Assembly: GCA_036389155.1 (NCBI GenBank)
Contig: DASVQN010000043.1
Location: forward strand, 1 to 64,000
Direction: 5' to 3'
DNA length: 64,000 nt
DNA from: CADCVT01 sp036389155
GTDB taxonomy: Bacteria; Actinomycetota; Thermoleophilia; Solirubrobacterales; Solirubrobacteraceae
Shown: positions 26,852 to 35,279 of the stretch, piece by piece
How positions within the stretch are numbered: the first letter of the stretch is position 1
Layout of the letters: each line of letters starts with the position of its first letter
Program-made: the position numbers and the translations under genes
Notes under the pieces: model-generated
The model's database searches: none
What the model saw: the letters and a program-made list of their open reading frames with translations, nothing else
Told to the model about the DNA's origin: nothing

Positions 26852-27851
26852 CGCCGGCCGAGGCGCTTGCCGGCGCCGCTCGACCTGGCGTCAGATAGGG
26901 CAGATGGGTCGCGAGCAGCCGTCGCGGGACGGGATCCCTGAGCCGCCAGATGCCGGCGTCGATGACGAAATGGGCCATGGCGATTCCAAGGGACGCACCG
27001 AACAGGAAGCGGGCTGCGGCGTCGCCGGCGTGAAGATGCGACGCCGCGTTCAGCGCGGCCCCGCCGAGCAGTGCGACGTTGCAGAAGGCGACGACGCGAA
27101 GGACACGACGCCTGCCTCGGGAGCCGCCTGCGGCGACCAGACCCACGAGCAACAGGTACTGCAGCCCGTGGGCGATGGTCATGCCCCCGACGGCTGCGTA
27201 CGGCGACTCGAACAAGAAGACCGGGAGCGCGAAGCACAGCGACGTCACGTACACGATGCAGAACGCAGCGGGCCGGTCGTCGCGAGGACGGCGGGCAACG
27301 ACAAAGGCACCGGTGGCGACGGCGCCGCAGAAGACCGCGAAGCTCACAGGCAGGACCTGGCCGAGCCCCGGATCGACAGCGATCTGCAGGACGCCCGGGC
27401 GGGCGACGAGTGCGGCGGCGCCCGCCAGTCCGGCGGCGGCCAACGCGTGCCGCTCCGCGGGCCGCAGAGCGGCAACCCCGTTCGACGATGCGGCCAACGC
27501 CGCCATCCCGAGGTTCTGCTTCTGGAAGTGCACGAGCTGCCAGGCGAAGTACGGGAGCAGCAACCACGCGAAGCTGGCGGACGGCATCAGCGCCGAGACC
27601 ACTGCGGCGATCGCGACAAGACCGATCGGTGCATAGACGAACCGCATCGGGCGCTCGCGCGCGTACGCGCGGACGGCCGGCAGCGCGTACAGCCATCCGG
27701 TGGCGGCGACGTGGGCCGACGAGCCGACGAAGAGCAGCCAGCTGAGGCCGAGGCCCGGCGGCGCGGAGGCCGGTGGCGCCATCGCGATCGCGCCGACGAG
27801 CGCGCCCAGCGTGAGCAGCACGGTGCCCCCGAGCCAAGCTCGCGACGCCAT
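26829..27851 (-). CDS. Polytopic membrane protein of unknown function with conserved-looking histidines
   Basis: About 340 residues, eight or nine hydrophobic helices. Histidines sit in or next to membrane segments: FAWQLVHFQKQNLGM, MTIAHGLQYLLL and MAHFVIDAGIWRLRDP. This spacing could bind metal or haem, but that is inference; I recognise no family. The ATG at 27851 follows the small gene's stop by 13 bp. A GTG at 27884 would instead overlap that gene. It ends 8 bp before padR, so it is part of the PadR-linked cluster. Confidence 0.75.
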   Translation of the reverse strand: MASRAWLGGTVLLTLGALVGAIAMAPPASAPPGLGLSWLLFVGSSAHVAATGWLYALPAVRAYARERPMRFVYAPIGLVAIAAVVSALMPSASFAWLLLPYFAWQLVHFQKQNLGMAALAASSNGVAALRPAERHALAAAGLAGAAALVARPGVLQIAVDPGLGQVLPVSFAVFCGAVATGAFVVARRPRDDRPAAFCIVYVTSLCFALPVFLFESPYAAVGGMTIAHGLQYLLLVGLVAAGGSRGRRRVLRVVAFCNVALLGGAALNAASHLHAGDAAARFLFGASLGIAMAHFVIDAGIWRLRDPVPRRLLATHLPYLTPGRAAPASASAGDRSASDI

Positions 27852-27864
27852 GCGCGGCGTGGTC

Positions 27865-28071
27865 TCAGCCGCCGCCGCAGCCACCAGCTGCCCCGGCCGA
27901 CGGCGCTCCGATCAGGAACATCAGGCCGACCACCACCGCCAACGTGAGCACGACCGCGGCGATGACGACCACGGTGCTGAACGGCTTGGCCGGGTCGCCT
28001 GGCACGGGCGCGGTGGCATCCGTCGGTTCCAGCGGCGGCATCGGCGGCCGGTCTGCTTCAAGGAGGCTCAT
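27865..28071 (-). CDS. Small single-pass membrane protein ending GGCGGG
   Basis: 68 residues: a Pro-rich cytoplasmic or external N-terminus (RPPMPPLEPTDATAPVPGDP), one strong membrane helix (STVVVIAAVVLTLAVVVGLM) and a Gly/Ala tail with a lone Cys (GGCGGG). It is the first gene of the PadR-linked cluster and has a near-consensus promoter carrying the palindrome. A terminal Cys-Gly tail might coordinate metal or be modified (speculation). No family recognised. Confidence 0.7.
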   Translation of the reverse strand: MSLLEADRPPMPPLEPTDATAPVPGDPAKPFSTVVVIAAVVLTLAVVVGLMFLIGAPSAGAAGGCGGG

Positions 28072-28079
28072 GCCGCCGG

Positions 28080-28107
28080 ACTATATCGGCAACCGGTATA
28101 TCGTCAA
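28080..28107 (-). promoter_or_regulatory. Promoter and PadR-like operator of the small membrane-protein gene
   Basis: Minus strand: TTGACG (28102-28107), 16-bp spacer, TATAGT (28080-28085), 8 nt to ATG 28071. Inside the spacer lies TATATCGG (28082-28089), CAA, CCGGTATA (28093-28100), the same palindrome as at padR (26831-26851), overlapping the -10. Confidence 0.7.
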
Positions 28108-28159
28108 CCGTTGTAACGGGCGTACCTCGAGCGGGCGGGGCTCGTCGCGGCCGCTCCCC

Positions 28160-28196
28160 TCAAAACGACGAAGCCCCCGCAGATGCAGGGGCTTCG
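28160..28196 (-). terminator. Intrinsic terminator of the 28219-30141 gene
   Basis: Perfect 9-bp stem CGAAGCCCC (28169-28177) / GGGGCTTCG (28188-28196) with a 10-nt loop. On the minus strand the hairpin is followed by a TTTT run, which makes it one of the few classical terminators here. Confidence 0.75.
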
Positions 28197-28218
28197 CAAC
28201 ATGAGCGCGCAGAGAGCG

Positions 28219-30141
28219 CTAGTCGGTGTAGTCGACGGTGGGCGTGAGCCTGCCGGGCGGCTTCCCGGCTTGGACGTCGAAGGTGTCGTTGACCGTACAC
28301 CTCGTGCCGCGAGCGCCGTCGCGCGGGATGCGGATGGCCTCGACCGTGCCGGAGGCCCGGTTCTCGTCGGAGAAGGTGATGCCGGCGATGGTGCCCCTCC
28401 CCAGGCGTATCAACTTCGTCCCGGCCGACTCGAACGCGGCCGGCTGGTAGTTGAACACGATGGTGCGCGGGAACTTGCCGGCCGTGGCCGTGGTCGGCAT
28501 CAGGGCGTGGATCTCCAGGTTGGTGAAGCGCGGCAAGCTCGTGAGGCCGGCCCGGCCCGTGTTCGGCACGGTGCAGACCTCGGAGACCGCGGCCACGAAG
28601 CCGGAGACCACGCCGTCGGGTTCGACCGTGAACTTGACCCCGTTCGGCGTGCCGGGCGCGACGAAGCCGCGGATCTTCCCGCCCCATTCACCGGGCGTGA
28701 GCTTGCGCTCGTTGACGGCCGGTGCGGCGGGCGGGTTCACCGTCAGCGTGGTCTTGACGGGCGGCGCGGGCGGAGCTGAGGTACGCACCATCGCCTGGCT
28801 CGGGCTGCCTCCGAACCCGATCCACCCTGGGTTGTAGACGAAGCCCGCGACCGGCTTGCAGGTCGTCGTCGTGCGGACCTTGACCGGTGGCGGGTCGGGC
28901 TGCCTGCCCGTCGCCGGGTTCGGCCTCGCCGGCAGCGTGATCGGACGCACGGGCACGACGACGGGCCGGCTGGGCACGAGCGCGGTGGTCTGCGTGCGCG
29001 GCACGGTGACGCGGGTGCCGAAGATCCGCGTCGGCGCAGGGAAGGTCACCGCGGCGGCCCTGCCGCGGCCGCCGGTGAGGATCTTCGTGCTCGACGTCAC
29101 CTGGCATGGCTGGTTGGGCGTGACCGTCAGGGCCCTGCCGCCGCCGGGCAGCGCCTTCGGCGGTGCCGCGCTCTTCGTGAGGACAGCCGGCGGCGGAGGC
29201 GGCGGGGGCGTCTGCGCGGGCGGCGGCGGGTCCTGCGGCGGGGGGTTCTGCTGTGGTGGCGGGCTCTGCGGCGGGCAGCCGTCGGAGCCTGACGCTGCCT
29301 GGCCGGGGCACGCGTCGGCGGAGTCCGCCACACCGTCCCCGTCGTCGTCGCCGTCACAGGCGTCGCCCTGGCCGTCGCCGTCGAGGTTGGACTGGTCGCC
29401 GTTCACCGTCGCCGGGCAATTGTCCTGCGCATCGGGCCGCCCGTCACCGTCGCCGTCCGGCGGCGCCTCCGCGAGCGTGAGCGTGAGGTTGTCGGCGTAG
29501 CCGTCGTTGGACGTGCCGTCCTCGCGCCTCAGCTCCACGGTGATGCGCGCGGTGCGGGCCAGCGGGGGGACGCGGCCATCGGTCCCCCGCAACAGCAGCG
29601 TCGTGGTGTTGGCGCGGTTCTCCTTGGTCACCGGCCCGATCACGACCTCCGTGCCGAGCGGGCTGCTCGCCCCGTCGAGAAAGCGCAGGCGGACCAGCGC
29701 GTTGTCGTCGTGGTTGAGATAGCCGCCCAGGTACGCGGAGAACGAGTAGTCGACGTCGTTCGCGTCGATCTCGGCAGCCGCGCCCGCCAGGCTGATGTCC
29801 TGCTGGCCCGTCGACAACGTCACTTCTCCGCCGGTGAAGAAGTTGGCCCCGCCGCCGATCTGCGAGGAGACGGCCATGGAGGGGAAGTTGCCTCCGCCGT
29901 ACTTCACGGCGTTGAACTGCCCGGTCTCGCTGAACTCGTCGACGTCGACGTCGGTGTTGTTGCTCGTCGCGGCGTCGGAGTCCGACTCGGCGCCGGGGTT
30001 GAGCACGAGGTTCCCCGACGGGATGGCCGCGACCGCCGGGGACGCGACCAGCGCGGCGAAGACGAGGGCAAGAGCGCCGGCGCGGAGCAAGGCGGCCTCG
30101 GCGTCAGCGGCGCGAACGAGGGCCTTCCTTGGCGAGAGCAT
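28219..30141 (-). CDS. Secreted protein with thrombospondin type-3 calcium repeats
   Basis: 640 residues. Signal peptide to about 38, then a beta-sandwich (NLVLNPGAESDSDA ... YADNLTLTLAEA) of the carbohydrate-binding-like kind. Next are thrombospondin type-3 repeats (DGDGDGRPDAQDNCPATVNGDQSNLDG.., GDACDGDDDGDGVADS) that bind calcium, a poly-Pro hinge, and a C-terminal region of about 300 residues with paired cysteines (QPCQVTSS, TTTCKPVAG, SEVCTVPN, GTRCTVND). Found outside the cell and probably structural or binding. TACGGT 6 nt before the ATG suggests a leaderless start; a strong terminator follows. Confidence 0.85.
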   Translation of the reverse strand: MLSPRKALVRAADAEAALLRAGALALVFAALVASPAVAAIPSGNLVLNPGAESDSDAATSNNTDVDVDEFSETGQFNAVKYGGGNFPSMAVSSQIGGGANFFTGGEVTLSTGQQDISLAGAAAEIDANDVDYSFSAYLGGYLNHDDNALVRLRFLDGASSPLGTEVVIGPVTKENRANTTTLLLRGTDGRVPPLARTARITVELRREDGTSNDGYADNLTLTLAEAPPDGDGDGRPDAQDNCPATVNGDQSNLDGDGQGDACDGDDDGDGVADSADACPGQAASGSDGCPPQSPPPQQNPPPQDPPPPAQTPPPPPPPAVLTKSAAPPKALPGGGRALTVTPNQPCQVTSSTKILTGGRGRAAAVTFPAPTRIFGTRVTVPRTQTTALVPSRPVVVPVRPITLPARPNPATGRQPDPPPVKVRTTTTCKPVAGFVYNPGWIGFGGSPSQAMVRTSAPPAPPVKTTLTVNPPAAPAVNERKLTPGEWGGKIRGFVAPGTPNGVKFTVEPDGVVSGFVAAVSEVCTVPNTGRAGLTSLPRFTNLEIHALMPTTATAGKFPRTIVFNYQPAAFESAGTKLIRLGRGTIAGITFSDENRASGTVEAIRIPRDGARGTRCTVNDTFDVQAGKPPGRLTPTVDYTD

Positions 30142-30147
30142 CCCGCG

Positions 30148-30153
30148 ACCGTA
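30148..30153 (-). promoter_or_regulatory. Probable -10 element of the thrombospondin-repeat gene
   Basis: TACGGT (minus strand), 6 nt before ATG 30141, with TGGACT 17 bp further upstream as a possible -35. Confidence 0.45.
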
Positions 30154-30421
30154 ACCAGCACAGCCCCGGAAGTCCAGTTGTCTGACTATCGCGACGTACG
30201 CCGCCGGCGATGGTCGGCGCCGGGCGGGTGTGCACCCCGGCGAAGCGATGCCCCGGACCGATCGTCAGGCGCTCGTCGAGCAGCGCGCTCGCGAGCTCGC
30301 CGTGGGGACGAACAGCAGCTTCGCGAGACGTACGCTCAGGCTATCCCGCGGTCGCCGTTTCCGGCGAGTCATCTGAGACCACCTGCGTGTGAGTCCGCGG
30401 CGACGTGGGCAGCTTGCGCCT
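30154..30421. other. Intergenic region between divergent genes, no gene supported
   Basis: About 270 bp between the divergent starts. Short frames on both strands lack homology and starts. No RNA or repeat seen. Confidence 0.5.
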
Positions 30422-31540
30422 GTGCGAATTCTCCTGATCATCGACTCTCTCTCCGTCGGGGGAGCGGAGCGGCACCTGGTCGACCTCGCTCGCCGACTGC
30501 GTGACCGCGGGGACAGCGTCGTCGTGGCGTGCTCGGTGGGCGGTCCGGGCGCCGACGAGCTCGAGGCCGCTGGCGTGTCCGTCGAGGTTCTCTGCCGCCG
30601 CGTGGTCAAGCGCCGCCTCAGTGTCGCGTGGGCCTGGCGACTCAGGCGCCTGGTGACGAGGTTCGACCCGGACGTCGTCCACGCGCATCTGCACGCGGCG
30701 AGCTGGGCGACAGCGCTGGCGCTCGTCGGCTCGCAGCGCCGGCTCGTCATGACCGACCAGACCGAGGGGCCCTGGCGCGGACCGTTGGCCGGCGCCATCA
30801 GCACCTGGGCCTACGCGCGCGCCGACCGGGTGATCGCCGTCTCCGAGGCGATCGCGCGTCGCCTGGCCGACTACGGCGTACCGCGCGAGAAGATCTCGGT
30901 CGTCCGCAACACGGTCGTCCCCGCGGACCCGGTCGAGCGCGCCGCCGAGGGCCGGACGGTCGGGGTGATCGCCCGGCTCGTGCCCGAGAAGGGCATCGAG
31001 GACTTCGTCGATGCGATGGCGGCGCTGCGCGGCGAGGACGGCACGACGCGGGCGGTGATCGTGGGCGACGGCCCGCTGCGCGGCGCTCTGGAGCGTCGCT
31101 GCGCGTCGCTCGGGCTCGACGGCTCCATCGCGTTCTGGGGCGAGCGGGGGGACGCGCGCAGCCTCCTGCGCGAGTTCGACGTGCTGGCCGTCCCGTCGCG
31201 CGCGGAGGGCACACCTCTCACGATCCTGGAGGCGATGTGGGCCGGCGTTCCCATAGTGGCCACGACGGCAGGCGGCATCCCCGAGCAGATCCGCGACGGC
31301 CGCGAGGCGCTTCTCGTCTCTCCCGGAGACGTCGCCGGCCTGCGCGCGGCGCTCCGCCGCGTGCTCGAGGACCGCGAACTCGCCGGGCGGCTCGCCGCGA
31401 ACGCGAGGCGCCGCGCCGCGACGGCCTTCTCGCCCGACGCCATGGTCGACGCGATCCTGGCCGTCTACCGCGGCGAGGAGCAGAGCCTCGCGTCGACGCC
31501 CCGTGCCGTCGCCGCCGAGCTCCATCCGGAGCTCGTTTGA
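30422..31540 (+). CDS. Family-4 (GT-B) glycosyltransferase
   Basis: About 372 residues. N-terminus RILLIIDSLSVGGAERHLVDLA is the classic GT4 start (GGAE), followed by DVVHAHLHAASWAT, RADRVIAVSEAIARRL, VGVIARLVPEKGIEDFVDAM and the C-terminal donor-binding EGTPLTILEAMWAGVPIVATTAGGIPE (E..P..ILEA). It transfers a sugar from a nucleotide-sugar onto a lipid- or polysaccharide-linked acceptor at the inner face of the membrane. I prefer GTG 30422, which matches family starts; GTG 30389 would add 11 residues, and neither has a ribosome site. The next gene overlaps its stop, pointing to exopolysaccharide or capsule work. Confidence 0.92.
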   Translation: MRILLIIDSLSVGGAERHLVDLARRLRDRGDSVVVACSVGGPGADELEAAGVSVEVLCRRVVKRRLSVAWAWRLRRLVTRFDPDVVHAHLHAASWATALALVGSQRRLVMTDQTEGPWRGPLAGAISTWAYARADRVIAVSEAIARRLADYGVPREKISVVRNTVVPADPVERAAEGRTVGVIARLVPEKGIEDFVDAMAALRGEDGTTRAVIVGDGPLRGALERRCASLGLDGSIAFWGERGDARSLLREFDVLAVPSRAEGTPLTILEAMWAGVPIVATTAGGIPEQIRDGREALLVSPGDVAGLRAALRRVLEDRELAGRLAANARRRAATAFSPDAMVDAILAVYRGEEQSLASTPRAVAAELHPELV

Positions 31541-32322
31541 ACCGCCGGACGTCGCCGAGCGGGCGCACCGACATCCACGTCCACATCCTGCCCGCCATCG
31601 ACGACGGCCCGGCCGACATGGACGAGAGCCTCGCGCTCGCCCGGCGCGCCGTCGCCGACGGGACCAGCTGCGTCATCGCCACGCCGCACGTCGATCGCAT
31701 CGAGGTCCTCGACGTCGCCGAGCACGTCGCGGACCTGAGGTCCACCCTCGCCGCCGAGGGAGTCGCTCTCGAGGTCCTCCCGGGCGGCGAGCTGAACGTC
31801 GCGGACCTGTGGGCGCTCGACGAACGGCGGCTCGCCGCGATCGCCCAGGGCCCGCCGGGCGCCCGCTGGATCCTGCTCGAGCCGCCGTGGAAGGGCGACG
31901 CGGACGAGACCGTCGCCGCCGCCGCCGAGCTCGCCGCGCGCGGCTACGGAGCGGTCATCGCCCACCCGGAACGCAGCGAGCCTCTGTGGAGCTCGGACGA
32001 CGCGATCACGCGCCTGACCTCGGATGGCGCGTGCCTGCAGGTCACCGCCGCCTCGCTGCTCCTCGGAGCCCACCACCCCGTCGGCGCGCGCGCATGGCAG
32101 ATCGTGCGCGGCGAGGAGCTCGCGGTGCTCGCGTCCGACGCCCACGATGCGAACTCGCGCCCGCCCGATCTCGCGTTCGCGGCAACCGCCCTGGCCGAGG
32201 CCGGCCTGCCGTGGCCTCGGATCACGACGCTCTTCCCGGCCGGTCAGCGACGCGGGTGCGCGGTCAGCGCCCCGCGGCTCGGGGACGCGAGCGCCGCTCG
32301 CTCGACAAGCCGCTCGGGCTGA
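31537..32322 (+). CDS. CpsB/YwqE-like PHP-domain phosphatase
   Basis: 261 residues from TTG 31537, whose TTGA overlaps the glycosyltransferase stop. PHP metal motifs are clear: TDIHVHILPAIDDGPADM (D.H.H), CVIATPHVD, VIAHPERSEPL, and LASDAHDANSR near the end. CpsB/YwqE proteins are manganese-dependent tyrosine phosphatases that regulate capsule assembly by acting on a BY-kinase. No BY-kinase, polymerase or flippase is visible, so this pair is an orphan of a polysaccharide system. The C-terminal 30 residues are Ala/Arg-rich and unlike the family. Confidence 0.87.
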   Translation: MNRRTSPSGRTDIHVHILPAIDDGPADMDESLALARRAVADGTSCVIATPHVDRIEVLDVAEHVADLRSTLAAEGVALEVLPGGELNVADLWALDERRLAAIAQGPPGARWILLEPPWKGDADETVAAAAELAARGYGAVIAHPERSEPLWSSDDAITRLTSDGACLQVTAASLLLGAHHPVGARAWQIVRGEELAVLASDAHDANSRPPDLAFAATALAEAGLPWPRITTLFPAGQRRGCAVSAPRLGDASAARSTSRSG

Positions 32323-32362
32323 GGCGCGGGCCGCAGTAGCCGGCCGCGCAAGGCGCGCCGCG

Positions 32363-32854
32363 TCAGCCGGCGAGCACCTGCGGGCTCGCCTCCTTGATCT
32401 TGTGGAGCGCCCACTTCATCGTCCGGATCGTCTCGGGATGCGAGGCGCTCACCGATTCGAGCAACCGCGTGTCGCTCACGGCCTGGGCGCCCTGGCCCAG
32501 AACGGTCCACGCAAGCGACGCCCGCGCGGCGGCGAGGTACAGCTCGCGCAGGTCCCCCAGCAGGAGGACGCCCGGTTCAGGTCGCCGCCCGACGAGCTCC
32601 GCACTCTTCTCGCGGGCTCGCGCGAGGGCGCCGCGCTCGTCCTCCTCCGGCGCCGCGTCGGCGTCGAGCTTCGCGTCGTAGCGCGTCGCGTGCTCCGCCA
32701 GCCGTCGGACGTGCTCGTCGCACCATCGGCTCAGCGTGCGCGTCAGGTGGAAGACGTCCTGCTCGGTCTTGTGGCGCTCGCCGACGCGCAGCAGCTCTCG
32801 TCCCAGCTCGACCTCGGCGTCATGCGCCTCGCGGAGGGCAAGCGCGATCTTCAT
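32363..32854 (-). CDS. Helical-bundle protein coupled to the molybdopterin oxidoreductase
   Basis: 163 residues, almost wholly alpha-helical, rich in Glu, Arg, His and Ala (LREAHDAEVELGRELLRVGERHKTEQDVFHLTRTLSRW). It resembles ferritin-like or hemerythrin-like four-helix bundles in overall pattern, but I cannot name a family. Its ATG overlaps the oxidoreductase stop (TGATG), so it should be made with it. A chaperone or electron/metal-handling partner is possible. Confidence 0.7.
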   Translation of the reverse strand: MKIALALREAHDAEVELGRELLRVGERHKTEQDVFHLTRTLSRWCDEHVRRLAEHATRYDAKLDADAAPEEDERGALARAREKSAELVGRRPEPGVLLLGDLRELYLAAARASLAWTVLGQGAQAVSDTRLLESVSASHPETIRTMKWALHKIKEASPQVLAG

Positions 32855-35256
32855 CAGCGCCGCTCCTCGACGACGTCGGCGGCAGTGCCGCCCACCGTGG
32901 GTGGCACGTCTGCGAGCGGGCGAGAGGCCGTTGTCGTAGGTGCAGGTGCGACGTGCCCGTCGGCGGCGCCGACCCGCTCGACGCGGCACGCGGCGGTCTT
33001 GTAGATGGGCTGCTTCGAGGCGGGATCCCACTCGGTGATCGTCGCCTCGTTGGCAGCGCGGTCGCGCCGGTCGCGAGTGTCGTCGAGGTCCCAGTAGCCG
33101 TAATGGAACGGAACGAAGACGACGCCGGGCCGGATGGCCGTCAGGCGCGCCCGGCTGCGCACCCGCCCACGCGCGCTGATCACGTCGACCACGTCGCCCT
33201 CGCCGATCCCGAGATCGCGAGCGTCATCAGCCGAGAGCTCCGCCCAGACGTCGGGGGCCGCGGCGAGCAACTGGGGCGCGCGCCCCGTCTTGGTGCGCGT
33301 GTGGAAGTGGTACAGGGTCCGACCGGTGTTCAGCAGCAGCGGGTACTCCTCGCTGGGCGGCTCGGCCGGCGGGACGTACCCGGCCGCCTTGATCATCGCC
33401 TTGCCGTCCGGGTTGAGCGCGCGGTACTCGTCTGGCTCGACGGGGGTGCCGGTCACGAGGTCCTTGCCGTAGGACTCGCACTCGTCCGGCTTCGCCCAGA
33501 AGCGCAGATCGGTGTAGAGGCGCTCGCCGCCCCACTGTCGCTCGCCGCCCTCGCGCAGCTTCTCGTACGACAGGCCGGTGTAGTCGCACGGCCGACCGGC
33601 GCTGCAGGCCTGCCACGCGCGGAACGCCGACTCGGCGTCGTGCCACTTGATCAGCGGTTCGCCGTCCTTGTCGCGGAAGTCCATCCGGCGCGCGTAGTCG
33701 AGGAAGATGTCGAGATCTGGTCGCGCCTCGCCCGGCGGATCGACCGCCTTGTCGGAGTGGTGCACCGTGCGGTCGGCGTTCGTGAACGTCCCCTCCTTCT
33801 CGCCCCATGTCGCGGCCGGCAGGACGACGTCGGCCAGCTCGGCGGTCTCGGTCAGGAACAGGTCCTGGACGACGACGAACACGCGCTCCTGGGAGAGGAT
33901 CGAGCGGATGCGGTCGATCTCCGGCAGCGACACCGCGGGGTTCGTCGCGGAGATCCAGAGGAACCGGATCGAGCCCTGCTCGACGTAACGGAAGATCTGC
34001 ATCGCGTGCGTCGGCGGGCCGTAGTGCGGGATGCTCGACGCGTCGACGTTCCACAGCTCGGCGAGCTCGGCGACGTGCGCGTCGTTCGCCCAGTTCCGGA
34101 ACGCCGGGAGGTCACCGTTGGCGCCGCACTCGCGCGTGTTCTGCGCGGTCGGCTGGCCGTTCATCTGCAGGATCCCGGCGCCCGGGCGACCGAGGGCACC
34201 GCGCAGGAGATTGACGTTGTTGACCTGGACCGCGGAAGCGGTCGCCTGGTGCGACTGGTAGACGCCCTGCAGGCACGTCGACAGGATGCGGTCGTGCGTG
34301 CCGAGGATCCGCGCGGCCTGGCGGATCCGCTCCGCCGGCACGTCGCAGATGCTCGCCGCCCATTCCGGCGTGCACGGCTCGACCTGCTTCTCGAGCTCCT
34401 CGTAGCCGAGCGTGTGGGCGTCGACGAACCGGCGGTCGATATGACCGTCCGCGATCAGCACGTGGAGGATGGCGTTCAGCAGGGCGAGGTTCGTGCCGTT
34501 GCGAGGCGCGAGATGGACGTCGGCGTAGCGCGCCGGCACCGTCGGGCGCGGGTCGACGACGATCAGCTTCGGGCGGTCCGGGCCTTCGAGCCGGTCGAGC
34601 ATGCGCGCCCACAGCACCACCTGCGTCTCGGCGACGTTGTGCCCGACGAGGAAGAGCACGTCGCAGTGGTCGACGTCGGCGTACGAGCCGGGCTGACCGT
34701 CGCAGGCGAAGGTCTCCTTCAGTGCCTCGGCCGCCGTCGAGGTGCACAGCCGCGTGTTGCCGTCGATGTGATTCGTCCGTAGGCCGGCCCGACCGATGAC
34801 CGCGAGCGTGTAGTACTCCTCGAGGAAGAGCTGCCCGGTCGTGTAGATGCCGAACGCGCTCGGGCCCTGCTCGTCGAGCAGCTCGCGCGAGCGGGCGACC
34901 ATCGCGCCCATCGCCGTTTCCCAGTCGGTCTCGACGAGCTCGCCGTCGCGGCGGACGAGTGGCCGCGTCAGGCGGTCGGGCGAGTTGTTCGCCTGCCACC
35001 CGAAGAGGTCCTTGGGTCCGAGCCGGCCGCGGTTGACGCGGCTGTCGCGGCCGCGCACCCCCACGATCCTGCCGTCCTTGACCGCGACGTCCATCGCGTC
35101 GCCGTTGGAGTGCAGGATCGACGCGGTCGGGACCCACGCGTCGACGTCGCCGGCGGTCAGGCCTTCCGCGAGGAAGGAGTCGACTCGAACCGGCCATCGA
35201 TCGCCGCGGCCATACGGCGTCCGTGTGCCCCACGGATCGGCGATGCGGTCGGACAT
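32854..35256 (-). CDS. Molybdopterin oxidoreductase (NasA/FdhF-like) lacking the N-terminal [4Fe-4S] cysteines
   Basis: 800 residues of the DMSO-reductase superfamily. Molybdopterin-binding segments are present (VLFLVGHNVAETQ, LIVVDPRPTVPA, GRPGAGILQMNGQPTAQNT, FLWISATNPAVSLP, TNADRTVHH), and the Mo-ligand Cys is expected in DGNTRLCTSTAA (Cys171). The C-terminal domain has LNTGRTLYHFHTRTKTGR and FVPFHYGYWD. Where relatives have C..C...C before the DGR segment, residues 45-55 read ASILHSNGDAM, and the fourth Cys region reads GRLGPKDLFGWQ. The electron-transfer cluster is therefore missing. The substrate (nitrate, formate or other) cannot be decided. No signal peptide. Confidence 0.88.
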   Translation of the reverse strand: MSDRIADPWGTRTPYGRGDRWPVRVDSFLAEGLTAGDVDAWVPTASILHSNGDAMDVAVKDGRIVGVRGRDSRVNRGRLGPKDLFGWQANNSPDRLTRPLVRRDGELVETDWETAMGAMVARSRELLDEQGPSAFGIYTTGQLFLEEYYTLAVIGRAGLRTNHIDGNTRLCTSTAAEALKETFACDGQPGSYADVDHCDVLFLVGHNVAETQVVLWARMLDRLEGPDRPKLIVVDPRPTVPARYADVHLAPRNGTNLALLNAILHVLIADGHIDRRFVDAHTLGYEELEKQVEPCTPEWAASICDVPAERIRQAARILGTHDRILSTCLQGVYQSHQATASAVQVNNVNLLRGALGRPGAGILQMNGQPTAQNTRECGANGDLPAFRNWANDAHVAELAELWNVDASSIPHYGPPTHAMQIFRYVEQGSIRFLWISATNPAVSLPEIDRIRSILSQERVFVVVQDLFLTETAELADVVLPAATWGEKEGTFTNADRTVHHSDKAVDPPGEARPDLDIFLDYARRMDFRDKDGEPLIKWHDAESAFRAWQACSAGRPCDYTGLSYEKLREGGERQWGGERLYTDLRFWAKPDECESYGKDLVTGTPVEPDEYRALNPDGKAMIKAAGYVPPAEPPSEEYPLLLNTGRTLYHFHTRTKTGRAPQLLAAAPDVWAELSADDARDLGIGEGDVVDVISARGRVRSRARLTAIRPGVVFVPFHYGYWDLDDTRDRRDRAANEATITEWDPASKQPIYKTAACRVERVGAADGHVAPAPTTTASRPLADVPPTVGGTAADVVEERR

Positions 35257-35279
35257 GCGAGACCGCTCTCCCGCGCCCG

